The translations under genes and the position numbers were made by a program. Of a stretch of DNA of 64,000 bases, positions 51,952 to 60,581 are shown one piece after another. The notes under the pieces were generated by a model. It was not told the origin of the DNA, ran no database searches, and saw only the letters and a program-made list of their open reading frames with translations. Positions within the stretch are counted from its first letter, which is position 1. Each line of letters opens with the position of its first letter. The stretch comes from Streptomyces sp. ISL-98 (GTDB lineage: Bacteria > Actinomycetota > Actinomycetes > Streptomycetales > Streptomycetaceae), in contig NZ_JAGGPB010000056.1 in assembly GCF_018614055.1 (NCBI RefSeq), forward strand, positions 25,051 through 89,050, given 5' to 3'.

Positions 51952-52077
51952 CCGTCACGGTGGCAGAGTGCCCACCGAGGCGGTTTCATCACAGAGTGAC
52001 GCGTTTGATCAGATCTGTCCTGAGGATCAGCGACAGGCCTCTCTCCCTCTCGCACGCGGCAAGGTCGGAGACAGTTC

Positions 52078-53115
52078 ATGAGCCTTAAGACAGGACTTCG
52101 GGTGGTCGTGACAGGAGCCACCGGGAATGTCGGCACGAGTGTGATGCAGGCGCTGGGAAGTGATCCGCAGGTCGATTCCGTCCTGGGCCTCGCGCGCAGA
52201 CTCCCCGACCTACCATTGCCCAAGGCCGAGTGGGCGATCGTGGATCTCGCCGCGCCGACGGCCGCCCATCAGCTGGAACGGCACTTCGTCGGGGCCGACG
52301 CGGTCGTTCATCTGGCGTGGCGGTTCCAGCCGACGCACGACCCGGTGGTCACCTGGCAGGCGAACGTCCTCGGCTCGATGCGGGTCTTCCAGGCCGTCAC
52401 GGCCACCGGTGTGCCGGCTCTCGTACACGCCTCGTCGGTCGGCGCGTATTCGCCGGGGCCGAAGGAAGGCCGGGGCGTCGACGAGTCCTGGGAGACCCAC
52501 GGCTGGCCCTCCGCCGCGTACTGCCGCGAAAAGGCATATCTGGAACGCGTGCTGGACACGTACGAGCGGGACCACCCGGAGGTGCGCGTCGTCCGCATGC
52601 GTCCCGGTTTCCTGTTCAAGGAGACGTCGGCGAGCGAGCAGCGCCGTATCTTCGCGGGCCGTTTCCTGCCGGGTCCGCTGATGCGGCCCGAGCTGCTGCC
52701 GTTCGTACCGGACATGGAAGGCCTGCGCTTCCAGGCGCTGCACACCGATGACGCGGCGGAGGCCTACCGCCTGGCCGTGGTGGGCGATGCACGAGGGGCT
52801 TTCAATCTGGCCGCCGACCCGGTCATCGACGCGGAGACGCTGGGCGAATTGCTGGACGCCAAGGTGGTACGGGTGCCCCGACTGGCCGTGCGCACCGCCC
52901 TGGCGGCGGGCTGGGGCCTGCGCGTGCTCGCGGCGTCTCCGCACCTCTTCGACGCGGTGCTGCGGCTGCCGCTCCTCGACACCGCCCGTGCGCGCGGCGA
53001 ACTGGGCTGGGAGCCGTCCAGGACGTCCATCGAGGCGATTCAGGAATTCCTGCGCGGTGTGCGCGAAGGCAGCGGACTGCCGACGGCTCCGCTGGCGGGC
53101 CACAAGGCACACTGA
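52078..53115 (+). CDS. NAD-dependent epimerase/dehydratase (extended SDR)
   Basis: 345 aa. Rossmann motif VVVTGATGNVGTSV (about 9-22), DAVVHLAWRFQPTHDP, Ser in VHASSVGAYSPG and the Tyr/Lys region AAYCREKAYLERVLD are visible. Sugar-nucleotide epimerases and nucleoside-sugar reductases share this layout; the substrate is not evident. ATG 52078 fits the domain start, though no strong ribosome site precedes it. It is followed in the same direction by a phosphatase gene remnant. Confidence 0.85.
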   Translation: MSLKTGLRVVVTGATGNVGTSVMQALGSDPQVDSVLGLARRLPDLPLPKAEWAIVDLAAPTAAHQLERHFVGADAVVHLAWRFQPTHDPVVTWQANVLGSMRVFQAVTATGVPALVHASSVGAYSPGPKEGRGVDESWETHGWPSAAYCREKAYLERVLDTYERDHPEVRVVRMRPGFLFKETSASEQRRIFAGRFLPGPLMRPELLPFVPDMEGLRFQALHTDDAAEAYRLAVVGDARGAFNLAADPVIDAETLGELLDAKVVRVPRLAVRTALAAGWGLRVLAASPHLFDAVLRLPLLDTARARGELGWEPSRTSIEAIQEFLRGVREGSGLPTAPLAGHKAH

Positions 53116-53116
53116 G

Positions 53117-53350
53117 ACGCTGCCCGACGGGCGGGTGCTGCTGGCCGTGGGAGACATCGCGGGCCACGGCGTCGAGTCGGCGACGCGCATGGTGGCTCTG
53201 CGCAACGCACTGCACGGCCTGGCCTTCACCGGCCGCACGGCCGAACACCTCCGAGCCGGTGAGCTCGGCGGGCAGGCCGACCGGCTGCCGGCCACTGTCA
53301 CGGGCGACACGGACGACGGCACCAGCCTGGTGGTCGTCCGCGTCTGCTGA
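53117..53350 (+). pseudogene. Remnant of a PP2C/SpoIIE-type phosphatase gene
   Basis: An open frame just past the SDR stop codes PDGRVLLAVGDIAGHGVES and TRMVALRNALHGLAFTG, the metal-binding Asp/Gly region of PP2C phosphatases such as RsbU. It then jumps to GDTDDGTSLVVVRVC, the normal last strand. The N-terminal domain, start codon and about 100 residues of the middle are missing. The adjacent sigma, anti-sigma and STAS genes suggest it once belonged to a partner-switching system, though RsbU-like genes are abundant in Streptomyces. Confidence 0.72.
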
Positions 53351-53488
53351 GAAGCCGTCTGCCGAGAAGCCCTGAGCAAAAAGGCGCAGACCGTCCCAAA
53401 TCTGAAATAATGGGTCCGTGCCAGCCATACGGGTAAGGCACCAAGCAGGAAGCTCACACGACGAACCCAGCCCACGTCGAGGAGCCCC

Positions 53489-54595
53489 ATGTCCAGCCCC
53501 GCCCCCAGCCGCCCGCGCACCGTCCGCACCGCCTCGCCCTCGGTGCGCGCGTCGCTGCCGCCGCCGCTCACCGGCCTGCCCGACCTCCGGGATCCGAGCG
53601 CGCTCGGCACGGAGGACGCCCGGGCCATCTCGGTACTGCTGTTCGAGCACCTGGCCTCTCTGGAGGAAGGGACGCCGGAGTACGCCTACGTACGCAACAC
53701 CTTGGTCGAGCTCAATCTCAGCCTGGTGAAGTACGCGGCGAACCGGTTCGTCCACGGCAACCAGCCGATGGAGGACGTCATCCAGGTCGGGACGATCGGG
53801 CTGATCAAAGCCATCAACCGGTTCGACATCGAGCGCCAGGTGTCGTTCACCTCGTTCGCGCTGCCGACCATCACCGGCGAGATCAAGCGCTTCTTCCGCG
53901 ACTCCAGCTGGAACGTGCGCGTGCCGCGCCGGCTGCAGGAGCTCCGTATCGATCTCGCCCGGGCATCCGATGTCCTCGAACAGCAGCTGGGGCGGCCGCC
54001 GACCACCGCGGAACTCGCCGTCCACCTGGGTCTCGACGAGGCGGACGTGGCGGAGGGCCGACGGGCGGCGAACGGCTACAGCGCCCATTCTCTCGACGCG
54101 CCGTTCACCGAGGACGACACACCGCCGAGCTCGGCGCAGCGCCGCCTCGGACAGGAGGACAGGGCTTTCGACACGGTCGAGTGCCTCGTGGCGCTCAAGC
54201 CGTTGATCAACTCTCTGCCGGAGCGGGAACGGACCATCCTTTCGCTCCGGTTCGTCGAGGAACTGACGCAGAAGGAGATCGGCGACCGCATCGGCCTTTC
54301 CCAGATGCACGTGTCGCGCCTGCTGACCCGCGTCCTCACCACGCTGCGGGAGGCTCTCCTCGCGGAAGACGGCGTCGTCGAAGACGGCCTCGCGCAGGAC
54401 GGCGCCCCTAGCGCCCCGGACCCCGACGGTGCAGGCGAGGCGGCGCCGCCACCTCCAGCCACACGGTCTTCCCGCCCTCCCGAGGTACGGAGCCCCAGCG
54501 CAAGGCGAGCCGCTGCACCACGATCAGGCCGTGCCCGCCCGGCACCCCAACGCCGGAGGGGCGGGGGTGCGGGGGGACCGGGCTGCCGTCGGTGA
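53489..54595 (+). CDS. SigB/SigF family RNA polymerase sigma factor with long C-terminal tail
   Basis: 368 aa. Region 2 (LVKYAANRFVHGNQPMEDVI then QVGTIGLIKAINRFD), region 3 (VPRRLQELRIDLARA) and region 4 (LTQKEIGDRIGLSQMHVSRL) are complete by about residue 293. A 75-residue Pro/Arg-rich tail with no family counterpart follows. It lies antisense to the end of the anti-sigma gene for 188 bp, so the original stop has probably been lost. GAGGAG lies 4-5 nt before the ATG. It should direct stress or development genes and be held by the RsbW-like protein next door. Confidence 0.88.
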   Translation: MSSPAPSRPRTVRTASPSVRASLPPPLTGLPDLRDPSALGTEDARAISVLLFEHLASLEEGTPEYAYVRNTLVELNLSLVKYAANRFVHGNQPMEDVIQVGTIGLIKAINRFDIERQVSFTSFALPTITGEIKRFFRDSSWNVRVPRRLQELRIDLARASDVLEQQLGRPPTTAELAVHLGLDEADVAEGRRAANGYSAHSLDAPFTEDDTPPSSAQRRLGQEDRAFDTVECLVALKPLINSLPERERTILSLRFVEELTQKEIGDRIGLSQMHVSRLLTRVLTTLREALLAEDGVVEDGLAQDGAPSAPDPDGAGEAAPPPPATRSSRPPEVRSPSARRAAAPRSGRARPAPQRRRGGGAGGPGCRR

Positions 54596-54857
54596 CCTCG
54601 ATCCTCAGCCGGTCCCCGGCAAAGGTCAGTGCGAGCTCCTTGGGGCCGTCGGCGTGCAGGCAGGCATTGGTGACCACTTCCGACACCAGCAGCAGAACGT
54701 CGTCGACGACCTCCTGACCGGCCTCGTCCTCGGCGGGCGTCCACTGCCAGTCCGACAGCGCCTCCCGGCTGAAGTTCCTGCAGCGGCTCACGGCCCCGCG
54801 GGCGCCATGGAGGACAAGCCGACGGGTCTGCCCGGAAAGAGGAAGAACGTCACTCAC
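54408..54857 (-). CDS. RsbW-like anti-sigma factor / ATP-binding protein
   Basis: 149 aa from GTG 54857, behind GAGGAGG. A single HATPase_c_2 domain: LLVSEVVTNACLHADGP (N box, about 56-72), RIEVTDGSPVPP (G1) and PGGHGLIVVQRLALRWG (G2). This is the kinase/anti-sigma half of a partner switch. It follows the STAS gene by 27 bp and converges on the sigma gene, overlapping its tail by 188 bp. Similar ATP-binding proteins are very numerous in Streptomyces, so pairing with this sigma factor is inferred from position. Confidence 0.82.
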   Translation of the reverse strand: MSDVLPLSGQTRRLVLHGARGAVSRCRNFSREALSDWQWTPAEDEAGQEVVDDVLLLVSEVVTNACLHADGPKELALTFAGDRLRIEVTDGSPVPPHPRPSGVGVPGGHGLIVVQRLALRWGSVPREGGKTVWLEVAAPPRLHRRGPGR

Positions 54858-54884
54858 TGGCCCTCCTCTGCTTTTCCACTGCTT

Positions 54885-55265
54885 CTAGTTCGGCAGCAGG
54901 TCTGTCAGGGCCTCGTCGAGATTCGCGTACACATGGAAGACAGTCCCGACTCCCGTAATGTCGAACATGCGAGCCACCTGCGGCCGGAGTGCGAACAGAT
55001 CCAGACGCGCCCCGGCCTCCTCCGCCGAACGCCGGGCGCGCAGCAGCGCGTTGAGTCCGGTGGAATCGCAGAAGTGCAGGTCCGTGCAGTCCACCAGGAT
55101 CCGGTTGACACCGGGCTCCATGGTCTCGGCCAGAGCCTCGCGCAGCACGTCGGCCGAGTCGAGGTCGAGCTCGCCGTCGAGTGCGAGTACGAGCGCGTCC
55201 TCGCGCGGCCTGCGCCGCACGGCGACCGTGAAGCGTGCCTCGGAACTGCCACCGGGTCCGCGCAC
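54885..55265 (-). CDS. STAS-domain anti-anti-sigma factor (RsbV-like)
   Basis: 126 aa from GTG 55265, which has GAGAGG 8 nt upstream; GTG 55274 is also in frame but overlaps that site. STAS fold: LVLALDGELDLDSADVLREA, then ILVDCTDLHFCDSTGLNALL with the phosphorylatable Ser in DSTG, then FDITGVGTVFHVY. When unphosphorylated it would bind the RsbW-like protein encoded next and free the sigma factor. It is the first gene of the leftward pair. Confidence 0.85.
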   Translation of the reverse strand: MRGPGGSSEARFTVAVRRRPREDALVLALDGELDLDSADVLREALAETMEPGVNRILVDCTDLHFCDSTGLNALLRARRSAEEAGARLDLFALRPQVARMFDITGVGTVFHVYANLDEALTDLLPN

Positions 55266-55402
55266 GGCGTACACCTCTCGTTCCGCGTACAGGCTGGGAC
55301 TTCCATGGTGGAGTGCCCGGAATGCACCGTTCTACACGTCTCCGTGCGGCCACGGGGAGTGAGCTATGTTGAGCACGAGTGGGACGAGAAGGAGGCACAC
55401 CG

Positions 55403-56326
55403 GTGCCATCAAGTCAGCGGGCACGCGCCCAGGCGTCTGCGATTACGCCGGGCCGGCAGGCTCCGGACACGGAAGCGGCTCCCACGGACAGGGTGCTCGC
55501 ACTGTTCGGCGGCCACCGGCTGTCCCCCGCGCAGCGGCGCATCGCCCAGTACATGGTCGATCACCTCACCGAGGCCGCCTTCCTGTCCATCACGGACCTC
55601 GCGGATCGCGTGGGGGTGAGCCAGCCGTCGGTGACCCGGTTCGCCTCCTCACTGGGCTTCAGCGGATTTCCCGCCCTTCGGGAGGCCCTGCAGCCGATCG
55701 CGCTCAGTTCGGTCGCCGGGCCGCCGGACACCCGCGAGGAGATCCGCCGCAATGAGCTCCAGGCGGCCATCGACGCCGAGATCGAGAACCTGGAGAGCCT
55801 GCGCCGTACGCTCGCGGACCCCAACCAGGTCCTGAACCTCGGCCGCGAGCTGGCCCGGTCGATCCCCCTGACCGTTCTGGGCCTGCGGATTTCCGTGTCG
55901 CTCGCCGAGTACTTCGCCTACGCGGCCCGGCGGATCCATCCCGATGTGCGCGTGGTGACCCGCGGAGGCAGCGTCGCGTACGACGCGCTGCTGCAGTCGC
56001 GGGAGGCAGGCGGGACATGGGTGGTGGCCTTTGCGATGCCGAGGCACGCCAACGAGACACTGGCAGCCATGCAGGCCGCCCGCAGCACGGGACTGCGCGT
56101 CGCCCTGATCACCGATCTCACGCTCGGGGCGCTCGTGGACGAGGCCGACGTGACCCTCACCGCCGGGACCGGCTCGCGGCTCGTCTTCGACTCCTACTCG
56201 GCGCCCGGAGTCCTGTCCGCCGCCGTCCTCCAGGCCATGGCCGATGCCGACCCGGAACGCACGCAGGTCCGGCTGGAGGGGTACGAGCAGGTCGCCGACC
56301 AGCACAACTTTTTCATCGGGGACTGA
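55403..56326 (+). CDS. MurR/RpiR family transcriptional regulator (HTH + SIS)
   Basis: 307 aa from GTG 55403, behind AAGGAGG at 7 nt; an upstream in-frame start at 55379 lacks a site. The N-terminal HTH is LSITDLADRVGVSQPSVTRF (about 58-77) and the SIS domain (about 130-280) has LTVLGLRISVSLAEYFAYA and GSRLVFDSYSAPG. The family senses sugar phosphates or amino-sugar phosphates and may activate or repress. A dyad at 56384-56397 beyond its 3' end is a possible binding site. No sugar-uptake genes are adjacent. Confidence 0.88.
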   Translation: MPSSQRARAQASAITPGRQAPDTEAAPTDRVLALFGGHRLSPAQRRIAQYMVDHLTEAAFLSITDLADRVGVSQPSVTRFASSLGFSGFPALREALQPIALSSVAGPPDTREEIRRNELQAAIDAEIENLESLRRTLADPNQVLNLGRELARSIPLTVLGLRISVSLAEYFAYAARRIHPDVRVVTRGGSVAYDALLQSREAGGTWVVAFAMPRHANETLAAMQAARSTGLRVALITDLTLGALVDEADVTLTAGTGSRLVFDSYSAPGVLSAAVLQAMADADPERTQVRLEGYEQVADQHNFFIGD

Positions 56327-56383
56327 CGTCGGGACGCCCCCGGGGCAGCCGATCGAAGAGGGTCCATTCACGCCAGAGTGTGC

Positions 56384-56397
56384 ATGAATTTTTTCAT
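56384..56397. promoter_or_regulatory. ATGAA-TTTT-TTCAT dyad, candidate RpiR operator, with AT-rich promoter
   Basis: ATGAATTTTTTCAT is an exact 5-bp dyad around TTTT, in the only AT-rich stretch of the area. A TATATA at about 56421 could be the -10 of the ATP-binding gene. The spacing and A/T core resemble SIS-regulator sites, but the assignment is tentative. Confidence 0.35.
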
Positions 56398-56509
56398 ACC
56401 CTTGCTTACTCGACGGTATATATGTTTACTTCGTGTGGCTCGCCGCGCTGTCCGAGAGCGCCGACCGGTCCCCGCAGCCCTCACCGACGAAAAGCCGACG
56501 GTCCGCACC

Positions 56510-57034
56510 ATGTACACGACGCCTCCCTCCGCCGTCCGCGGCGCATCCCGCAGGAAGCAGCTGAAGACGGTACGCCGACCGGCTCACGCCGCGAAGGCTC
56601 TGGCAGGCACTCCACCCAGGCCCACCTCGGCCCCCGCGGAGAAGCGCCGTATGGCCGTCATCTCCGCGCCTGCCCAGAAGTGCCACGTGTCCGCGATCCG
56701 GCGCCACGCCGCCGCCTGCCTCAGCGCCTGGCAGCTGACCGACGACGACCAGCACTGGAGCCTGCTGATCGTCGGCGAACTGGCCGGGAACGCCGCGGCA
56801 CACGGGCGGGCCGACATGACGGTGAGCCTCGACCTCTCCGACCTGAACCTGAGCATCCAGGTCACCGACTACGGCGAGCCGTCGCACGCCACCGGGCACC
56901 CTTCCCCGGAGGACGAGAGCGGCCGCGGAATCGGCATCGTCTGCCGTCTCGCAGAGTCCCTCGACAGCAGTACGACCCAGGACGGAACCCACGTGCGTGC
57001 GGTGTACCGCATAGAGCCCCCGCGCACCACATGA
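56510..57034 (+). CDS. ATP-binding regulatory protein (HATPase_c_2, anti-sigma-like)
   Basis: 174 aa if started at ATG 56510; the frame is open from 56378 and another ATG lies at 56651. A basic, disordered first 50 residues precede an HATPase_c_2 domain: LLIVGELAGNAAAHGRADM (N box), IQVTDYGEP (G1) and GRGIGIVCRLAES (G2). It is of the RsbW/SpoIIAB-like group that is abundant in Streptomyces; no STAS or sigma partner is directly adjacent. The start is uncertain because no good ribosome site is seen. Confidence 0.7.
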   Translation: MYTTPPSAVRGASRRKQLKTVRRPAHAAKALAGTPPRPTSAPAEKRRMAVISAPAQKCHVSAIRRHAAACLSAWQLTDDDQHWSLLIVGELAGNAAAHGRADMTVSLDLSDLNLSIQVTDYGEPSHATGHPSPEDESGRGIGIVCRLAESLDSSTTQDGTHVRAVYRIEPPRTT

Positions 57035-57194
57035 CCGAATGCCCAGGGACGACGCCCTCCTCCTCACGTCGGCCCATGGGTGTTCCATCCGGGCGGTCCG
57101 CTCACGCGGACGCCCATGGCGGCCCCGGTCAACCCCTGGGCCGGGGCCGCCACAAATCCCGCGACCACAAGCCGCATCACACACGGGAGCGACA

Positions 57195-57590
57195 ATGACG
57201 TCTCAGACCGTCACACCCATCAGCTCGGCCTGGCCCTGCCAGGTCAAGGCTCCCGGCAGCCCGGACTGGGAGCGCACGGCGGCCCGGTGGCTGCGCGACC
57301 TCCTCCCGGCCCGCTACGCCGGATACTCGACGCTCACCCGCCACCACGTCCTCCTGGCCCGCCACGCACAACTCCAGGTCGACCACGAGATCCGCGCGGT
57401 GCGCTCCGCGCTGCAGACCTGCCGGGCGGAGCTGCCCGGGCTCGGAGTGTCCGAGACGGTCATCGAGAACACCATCAAGCTGTACGCCGTCGAGCTCGAG
57501 CAGCTCAACCGCCTCGCCCGCGGCGTCCGCCTCATCACCGAAGCGCTCCTCGGCGGCTCCCGCCCGCAGCGCAGGCGGTCGCACGTCTGA
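57195..57590 (+). CDS. Conserved-looking hypothetical helical protein
   Basis: 131 aa from ATG 57195 (GGGAG 6-7 nt upstream). Largely alpha-helical and soluble: WERTAARWLRDLLPARYAGY, LTRHHVLLARHAQLQVDHEI and TIKLYAVELEQLNRLARGVR. No domain is recognised, and no metal or catalytic motif is obvious. It follows the ATP-binding gene by 160 bp. The wobble-position GC of the frame supports real coding. Confidence 0.65.
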   Translation: MTSQTVTPISSAWPCQVKAPGSPDWERTAARWLRDLLPARYAGYSTLTRHHVLLARHAQLQVDHEIRAVRSALQTCRAELPGLGVSETVIENTIKLYAVELEQLNRLARGVRLITEALLGGSRPQRRRSHV

Positions 57591-57820
57591 CGCGGTCCTT
57601 GATGCGACCGGGGGCGGGGCAGGGTCCCCACCAGTGAGGCGGACGGGTGCAAGTGCCCCGCCAACACGGTGACTCCCCCACTCGTTCACCGCCGGAAGAT
57701 GCCGCATCGGGCACTATCAGCACGTCGACGCCTACAACGACCCGTGCGGGTTCGTAGTGGTCGAGCAGCGCCGCATGCCGGTGCGCGGTTGCCACAGCCG
57801 TGGGTCACCCAGGGCCTATT
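57591..57820. other. 230-bp gap before the Zur-box promoter
   Basis: The plus strand has a short stretch at about 57715-57785 (frame reading VDAYNDPCGFVVVEQRRMPV) that looks protein-like but is preceded by a stop and runs into the promoter. It was not recognised and may be a gene fragment. Confidence 0.3.
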
Positions 57821-57835
57821 TGAAAATGGTTTCCA
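57821..57835 (+). promoter_or_regulatory. Candidate Zur box in front of COG0701 permease gene
   Basis: TGAAAATGGTTTCCA is a 7-1-7 dyad that differs at two positions from TGAAAATGATTTTCA, the Zur-type consensus as I recall it. TATAGC at 57840 can serve as a -10, so the box fills the promoter spacer. This placement means the ATG at 57846 would lie before the transcript start. Confidence 0.65.
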
Positions 57836-57902
57836 GTTTTATAGCATGTCCTGGTCGACGGCCCGGCGCAGCCCCGAGCCGTCACCGACGACCGGAGACA
57901 AT

Positions 57903-58943
57903 GTGCACAACACGGAAAACCTGACCGGCGTGCCGCCGGCCGGCCCCGCCGACGGGTTGGGTGGCCACGGCGCGCGGCCGCCCGCCGCGTCCGGGCCGGT
58001 CGTCGCCGGCGGGCTGTCGCTGCTCCTTGTCGCCGCGCTCGTCTGGGCGCTGGGAGGAGCTCAGTGGCTGACGCATCCCGGTTTCCGGGCCTGGCAGACG
58101 ATCTGCGTGGCCATCACCGTCCAGGCGATGCCCTTCCTGCTGCTGGGCACGCTCATCTCCGGCGCCGTCAACGCCTTCGTACCCGCACACGTATTCAGCC
58201 GGATCCTGCCGCGCAACCCCGCACTCGCCGTGCCCGTGGCCAGCGCTGCCGGTGTCGTGCTGCCCGGATGTGAGTGTGCGTCAGTACCGGTCGCCGGAAG
58301 TCTGATCCGTCAAGGGGTCACGCCCGCAGCGGCGTTCGCGTTCCTCCTCTCCGCTCCCGCGGTCAACCCGATCGTGCTGGCCTCCACCGCCGTCGCCTTC
58401 CCCGGCAGCCCCGAGATCGTCGCGGCCCGGCTGATCGCATCGCTCGCCGCCTCCGCGGTGATGGGCTGGCTGTGGCTGCGGCTCGGGCGCTCCGAATGGC
58501 TGCGGATGCCCGCCCGCCACACCGGCCACCAGCACGGTCACAGCCGATGGGAGGAATTCCGGCTGGGATTCCAGCACGACTTCCTGCACGCGGGCGGGTT
58601 CCTGGTGCTCGGCGCCATGGCCGCGGCGACCTTCAATGTCACCGTGCCCCGGTCCGTACTCGACACCTTTTCCGGCTCGCCCTGGATGTCGGTGCTCTTC
58701 CTCGCCGCCCTGGCCATCGTCCTGGCCGTCTGTTCCGAGGCCGACGCCTTCGTCGCCGCCTCGCTGACCGGCTTCTCCCCCACCGCCCGGCTCGCGTTCA
58801 TGGTGGTCGGCCCGATGGTCGACCTCAAGCTCATCGCCCTGCAGGCAGGCACCTTCGGGCGGGCCTTCGCCGTACGGTTCTCGGCGGCGACCGCGGTCAC
58901 GGCCGTGGCGTGCAGTGCCCTGACCGGATGGTGGCTGCTGTGA
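57903..58943 (+). CDS. COG0701 (DUF318) membrane permease with His-rich loop
   Basis: 346 aa from GTG 57903 (GGAGA 4-5 nt upstream); ATG 57846 is in frame but overlaps the predicted -10. About eight membrane helices carry the family signature GVVLPGCECASVPVAGSLI (about 118) and FLLSAPAVNPIVLASTA. The loop near residue 205 holds HTGHQHGHSRW, a likely metal-binding patch. The family includes ArsP-type permeases, but here the partner TIGR03943 gene and the Zur-type box suggest a role in zinc handling. Its TGA overlaps the next GTG by 4 bp. Confidence 0.85.
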   Translation: MHNTENLTGVPPAGPADGLGGHGARPPAASGPVVAGGLSLLLVAALVWALGGAQWLTHPGFRAWQTICVAITVQAMPFLLLGTLISGAVNAFVPAHVFSRILPRNPALAVPVASAAGVVLPGCECASVPVAGSLIRQGVTPAAAFAFLLSAPAVNPIVLASTAVAFPGSPEIVAARLIASLAASAVMGWLWLRLGRSEWLRMPARHTGHQHGHSRWEEFRLGFQHDFLHAGGFLVLGAMAAATFNVTVPRSVLDTFSGSPWMSVLFLAALAIVLAVCSEADAFVAASLTGFSPTARLAFMVVGPMVDLKLIALQAGTFGRAFAVRFSAATAVTAVACSALTGWWLL

Positions 58944-59647
58944 AGGCCGGACTGCAGCCGGCGCTGCTCCTGCTGACCGGTGCTGCGGTTCTGCGCGTGT
59001 CCCTGTTCAGCGACATCTGCCTGCGGTACGTGAAAGAGGGCCTGCAGCCCCTCCTCGTCGCCACCGGCGTCGCCCTGGCCGCCGTAGGACTGATCGGTGT
59101 ACTGCGGCGCGAGCCGAGCAGCGGCAGCGGGCATGATCACGCCCATGGCCCACGCGTCGCCTGGCTTCTCCTCGTACCGGCGCTCGCGCTGCTCCTCTTC
59201 CCGCCCCCGGCCCTCGGCTCGTACACGGCCGCACGCGACAACGCCAAGGTCGTCGAGGACTACGCACGGTTCGAACCGCTGCCCGCGAAGGGGCCGGTGC
59301 CGCTATCGCTGACCGAGTACATCGCCCGGGCCCAGCAGGACGACACGCAGAGCCTCAAGGGACGCACCGTCCTGCTGTCGGGGTTCGTGACACCGGGCAG
59401 GGGCGGCACCTGGGAGCTGACCCGGCTACTGGTGGCCTGCTGCGCCGCGGACTCCCAGTCCTTGACGGTGACGATGTACGGAGCGAAGGCGCCACCCGCC
59501 GACACCTGGGTGAAGGTGACCGGCACATGGCACGAGAGGGGCACGTACGGCACCGCGTCCGCAGCGCTCGCGCTGGACGTGACGTCGCTTCAGCGGATCC
59601 CCGAACCGTCGAGCCCGTACCTGGACCGGGCCCCGGAAGTCGGTTGA
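58940..59647 (+). CDS. TIGR03943/COG3689 family membrane protein
   Basis: 235 aa from GTG 58940, coupled to the permease by a GTGA overlap. Two to three N-terminal helices include a YVKEGLQPLLVATG segment, and an SGHDHAHG motif lies between helices 2 and 3. The extracellular C-terminal domain has VLLSGFVTPGRG and LLVACCAADSQSLTVTM with the conserved Cys pair. It is always found beside COG0701 permeases and is thought to work with them. The two His-rich stretches and the upstream box suggest zinc. Confidence 0.85.
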   Translation: MKAGLQPALLLLTGAAVLRVSLFSDICLRYVKEGLQPLLVATGVALAAVGLIGVLRREPSSGSGHDHAHGPRVAWLLLVPALALLLFPPPALGSYTAARDNAKVVEDYARFEPLPAKGPVPLSLTEYIARAQQDDTQSLKGRTVLLSGFVTPGRGGTWELTRLLVACCAADSQSLTVTMYGAKAPPADTWVKVTGTWHERGTYGTASAALALDVTSLQRIPEPSSPYLDRAPEVG

Positions 59648-59663
59648 CCAGCACCCCAGTCCG

Positions 59664-60581
59664 TCACTTGGACCGCTCGGGTGGCCCGCCGCCGGCCCCG
59701 CCGGTTTCGCCCGGCGTCGCCAGTGCGTCGACCGCGTCGACGCCGACCACCGCACCGGTGGACTTCTTGCCGCGCCGCAGCCTGCCCTCCAGCCAGCTCG
59801 CGAACGTGGTGAGCATGAAGTTCAGCAGAATGAAGATCACCGCGACGACGGTGAAGCTGGCGATGGTGTTCGCACCGTAATTCGCGCTCATCGGACGCAC
59901 CGAATTCAGCAGCTCCGAGAAGCCGAGCAGCGCGCCGCCGAGCGCGGTGTCCTTCACGATGACCACCAGCTGGCCGACGATCGCCGGCAGCATCGCGGTC
60001 ACCGACTGCGGAAGCAGCACGAACCGCATGGTCTGGCTCTTGCGCATGCCGATCGCCTTGGCCGCGTCGGTCTGGCCCCTGGGCAGGGACAGGATTCCAG
60101 CCCGCACCACCTCGGCAAGCACAGAGGCGTTGTAGAGGACCAGACCGGTGACGACGGCGTACAACGGCCGGTCGTCGGGGCTGATGTCGGTGTACTCGGA
60201 GTACGCCTCGTTGGCGAACAGCATCAGGATCAGCACCGGGATGGCCCGGAAGAACTCCACGACGGTGCCTGCCGCGCCCCGCACCCACCAGTGGTCGGAC
60301 AGCCGGAAAATACCGAAGAACGCCCCGAGGGGCAGCGCGATGACCATGGCGTAGGCGGCAGCGACGAGGGTGTTTTCAAGCCCCGGCAAGAGGAACGTCG
60401 TCCACGCACGTGTGTCGGTGAAGAACGGCTCCCACTTCACCCACTCGAGCTGGTTCTTGTCGGCGAGGTTCTGGACCACCCACCAGATCAGGGCCGCGAG
60501 GGCGACCAGGAACGCGATCGTGAACAGGACATTGCGCCGTTTGGCGCGTGGCCCCGGGACGTCGTACAGAACGGAAGTCAT
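59664..60581 (-). CDS. gluD: Glutamate ABC transporter permease GluD
   Basis: 305 aa from ATG 60581, overlapping the GluC stop by 4 bp. It has about five helices with the amino-acid permease signature: FFRAIPVLILMLFANEAYSE and the EAA loop QTDAAKAIGMRKSQTMRFVL. A Gly/Pro-rich cytoplasmic tail ends the protein. It pairs with GluC to form the channel; the four genes are in the order gluABCD, as in other actinobacteria. The long open frame upstream to 61214 is not coding. Confidence 0.92.
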   Translation of the reverse strand: MTSVLYDVPGPRAKRRNVLFTIAFLVALAALIWWVVQNLADKNQLEWVKWEPFFTDTRAWTTFLLPGLENTLVAAAYAMVIALPLGAFFGIFRLSDHWWVRGAAGTVVEFFRAIPVLILMLFANEAYSEYTDISPDDRPLYAVVTGLVLYNASVLAEVVRAGILSLPRGQTDAAKAIGMRKSQTMRFVLLPQSVTAMLPAIVGQLVVIVKDTALGGALLGFSELLNSVRPMSANYGANTIASFTVVAVIFILLNFMLTTFASWLEGRLRRGKKSTGAVVGVDAVDALATPGETGGAGGGPPERSK

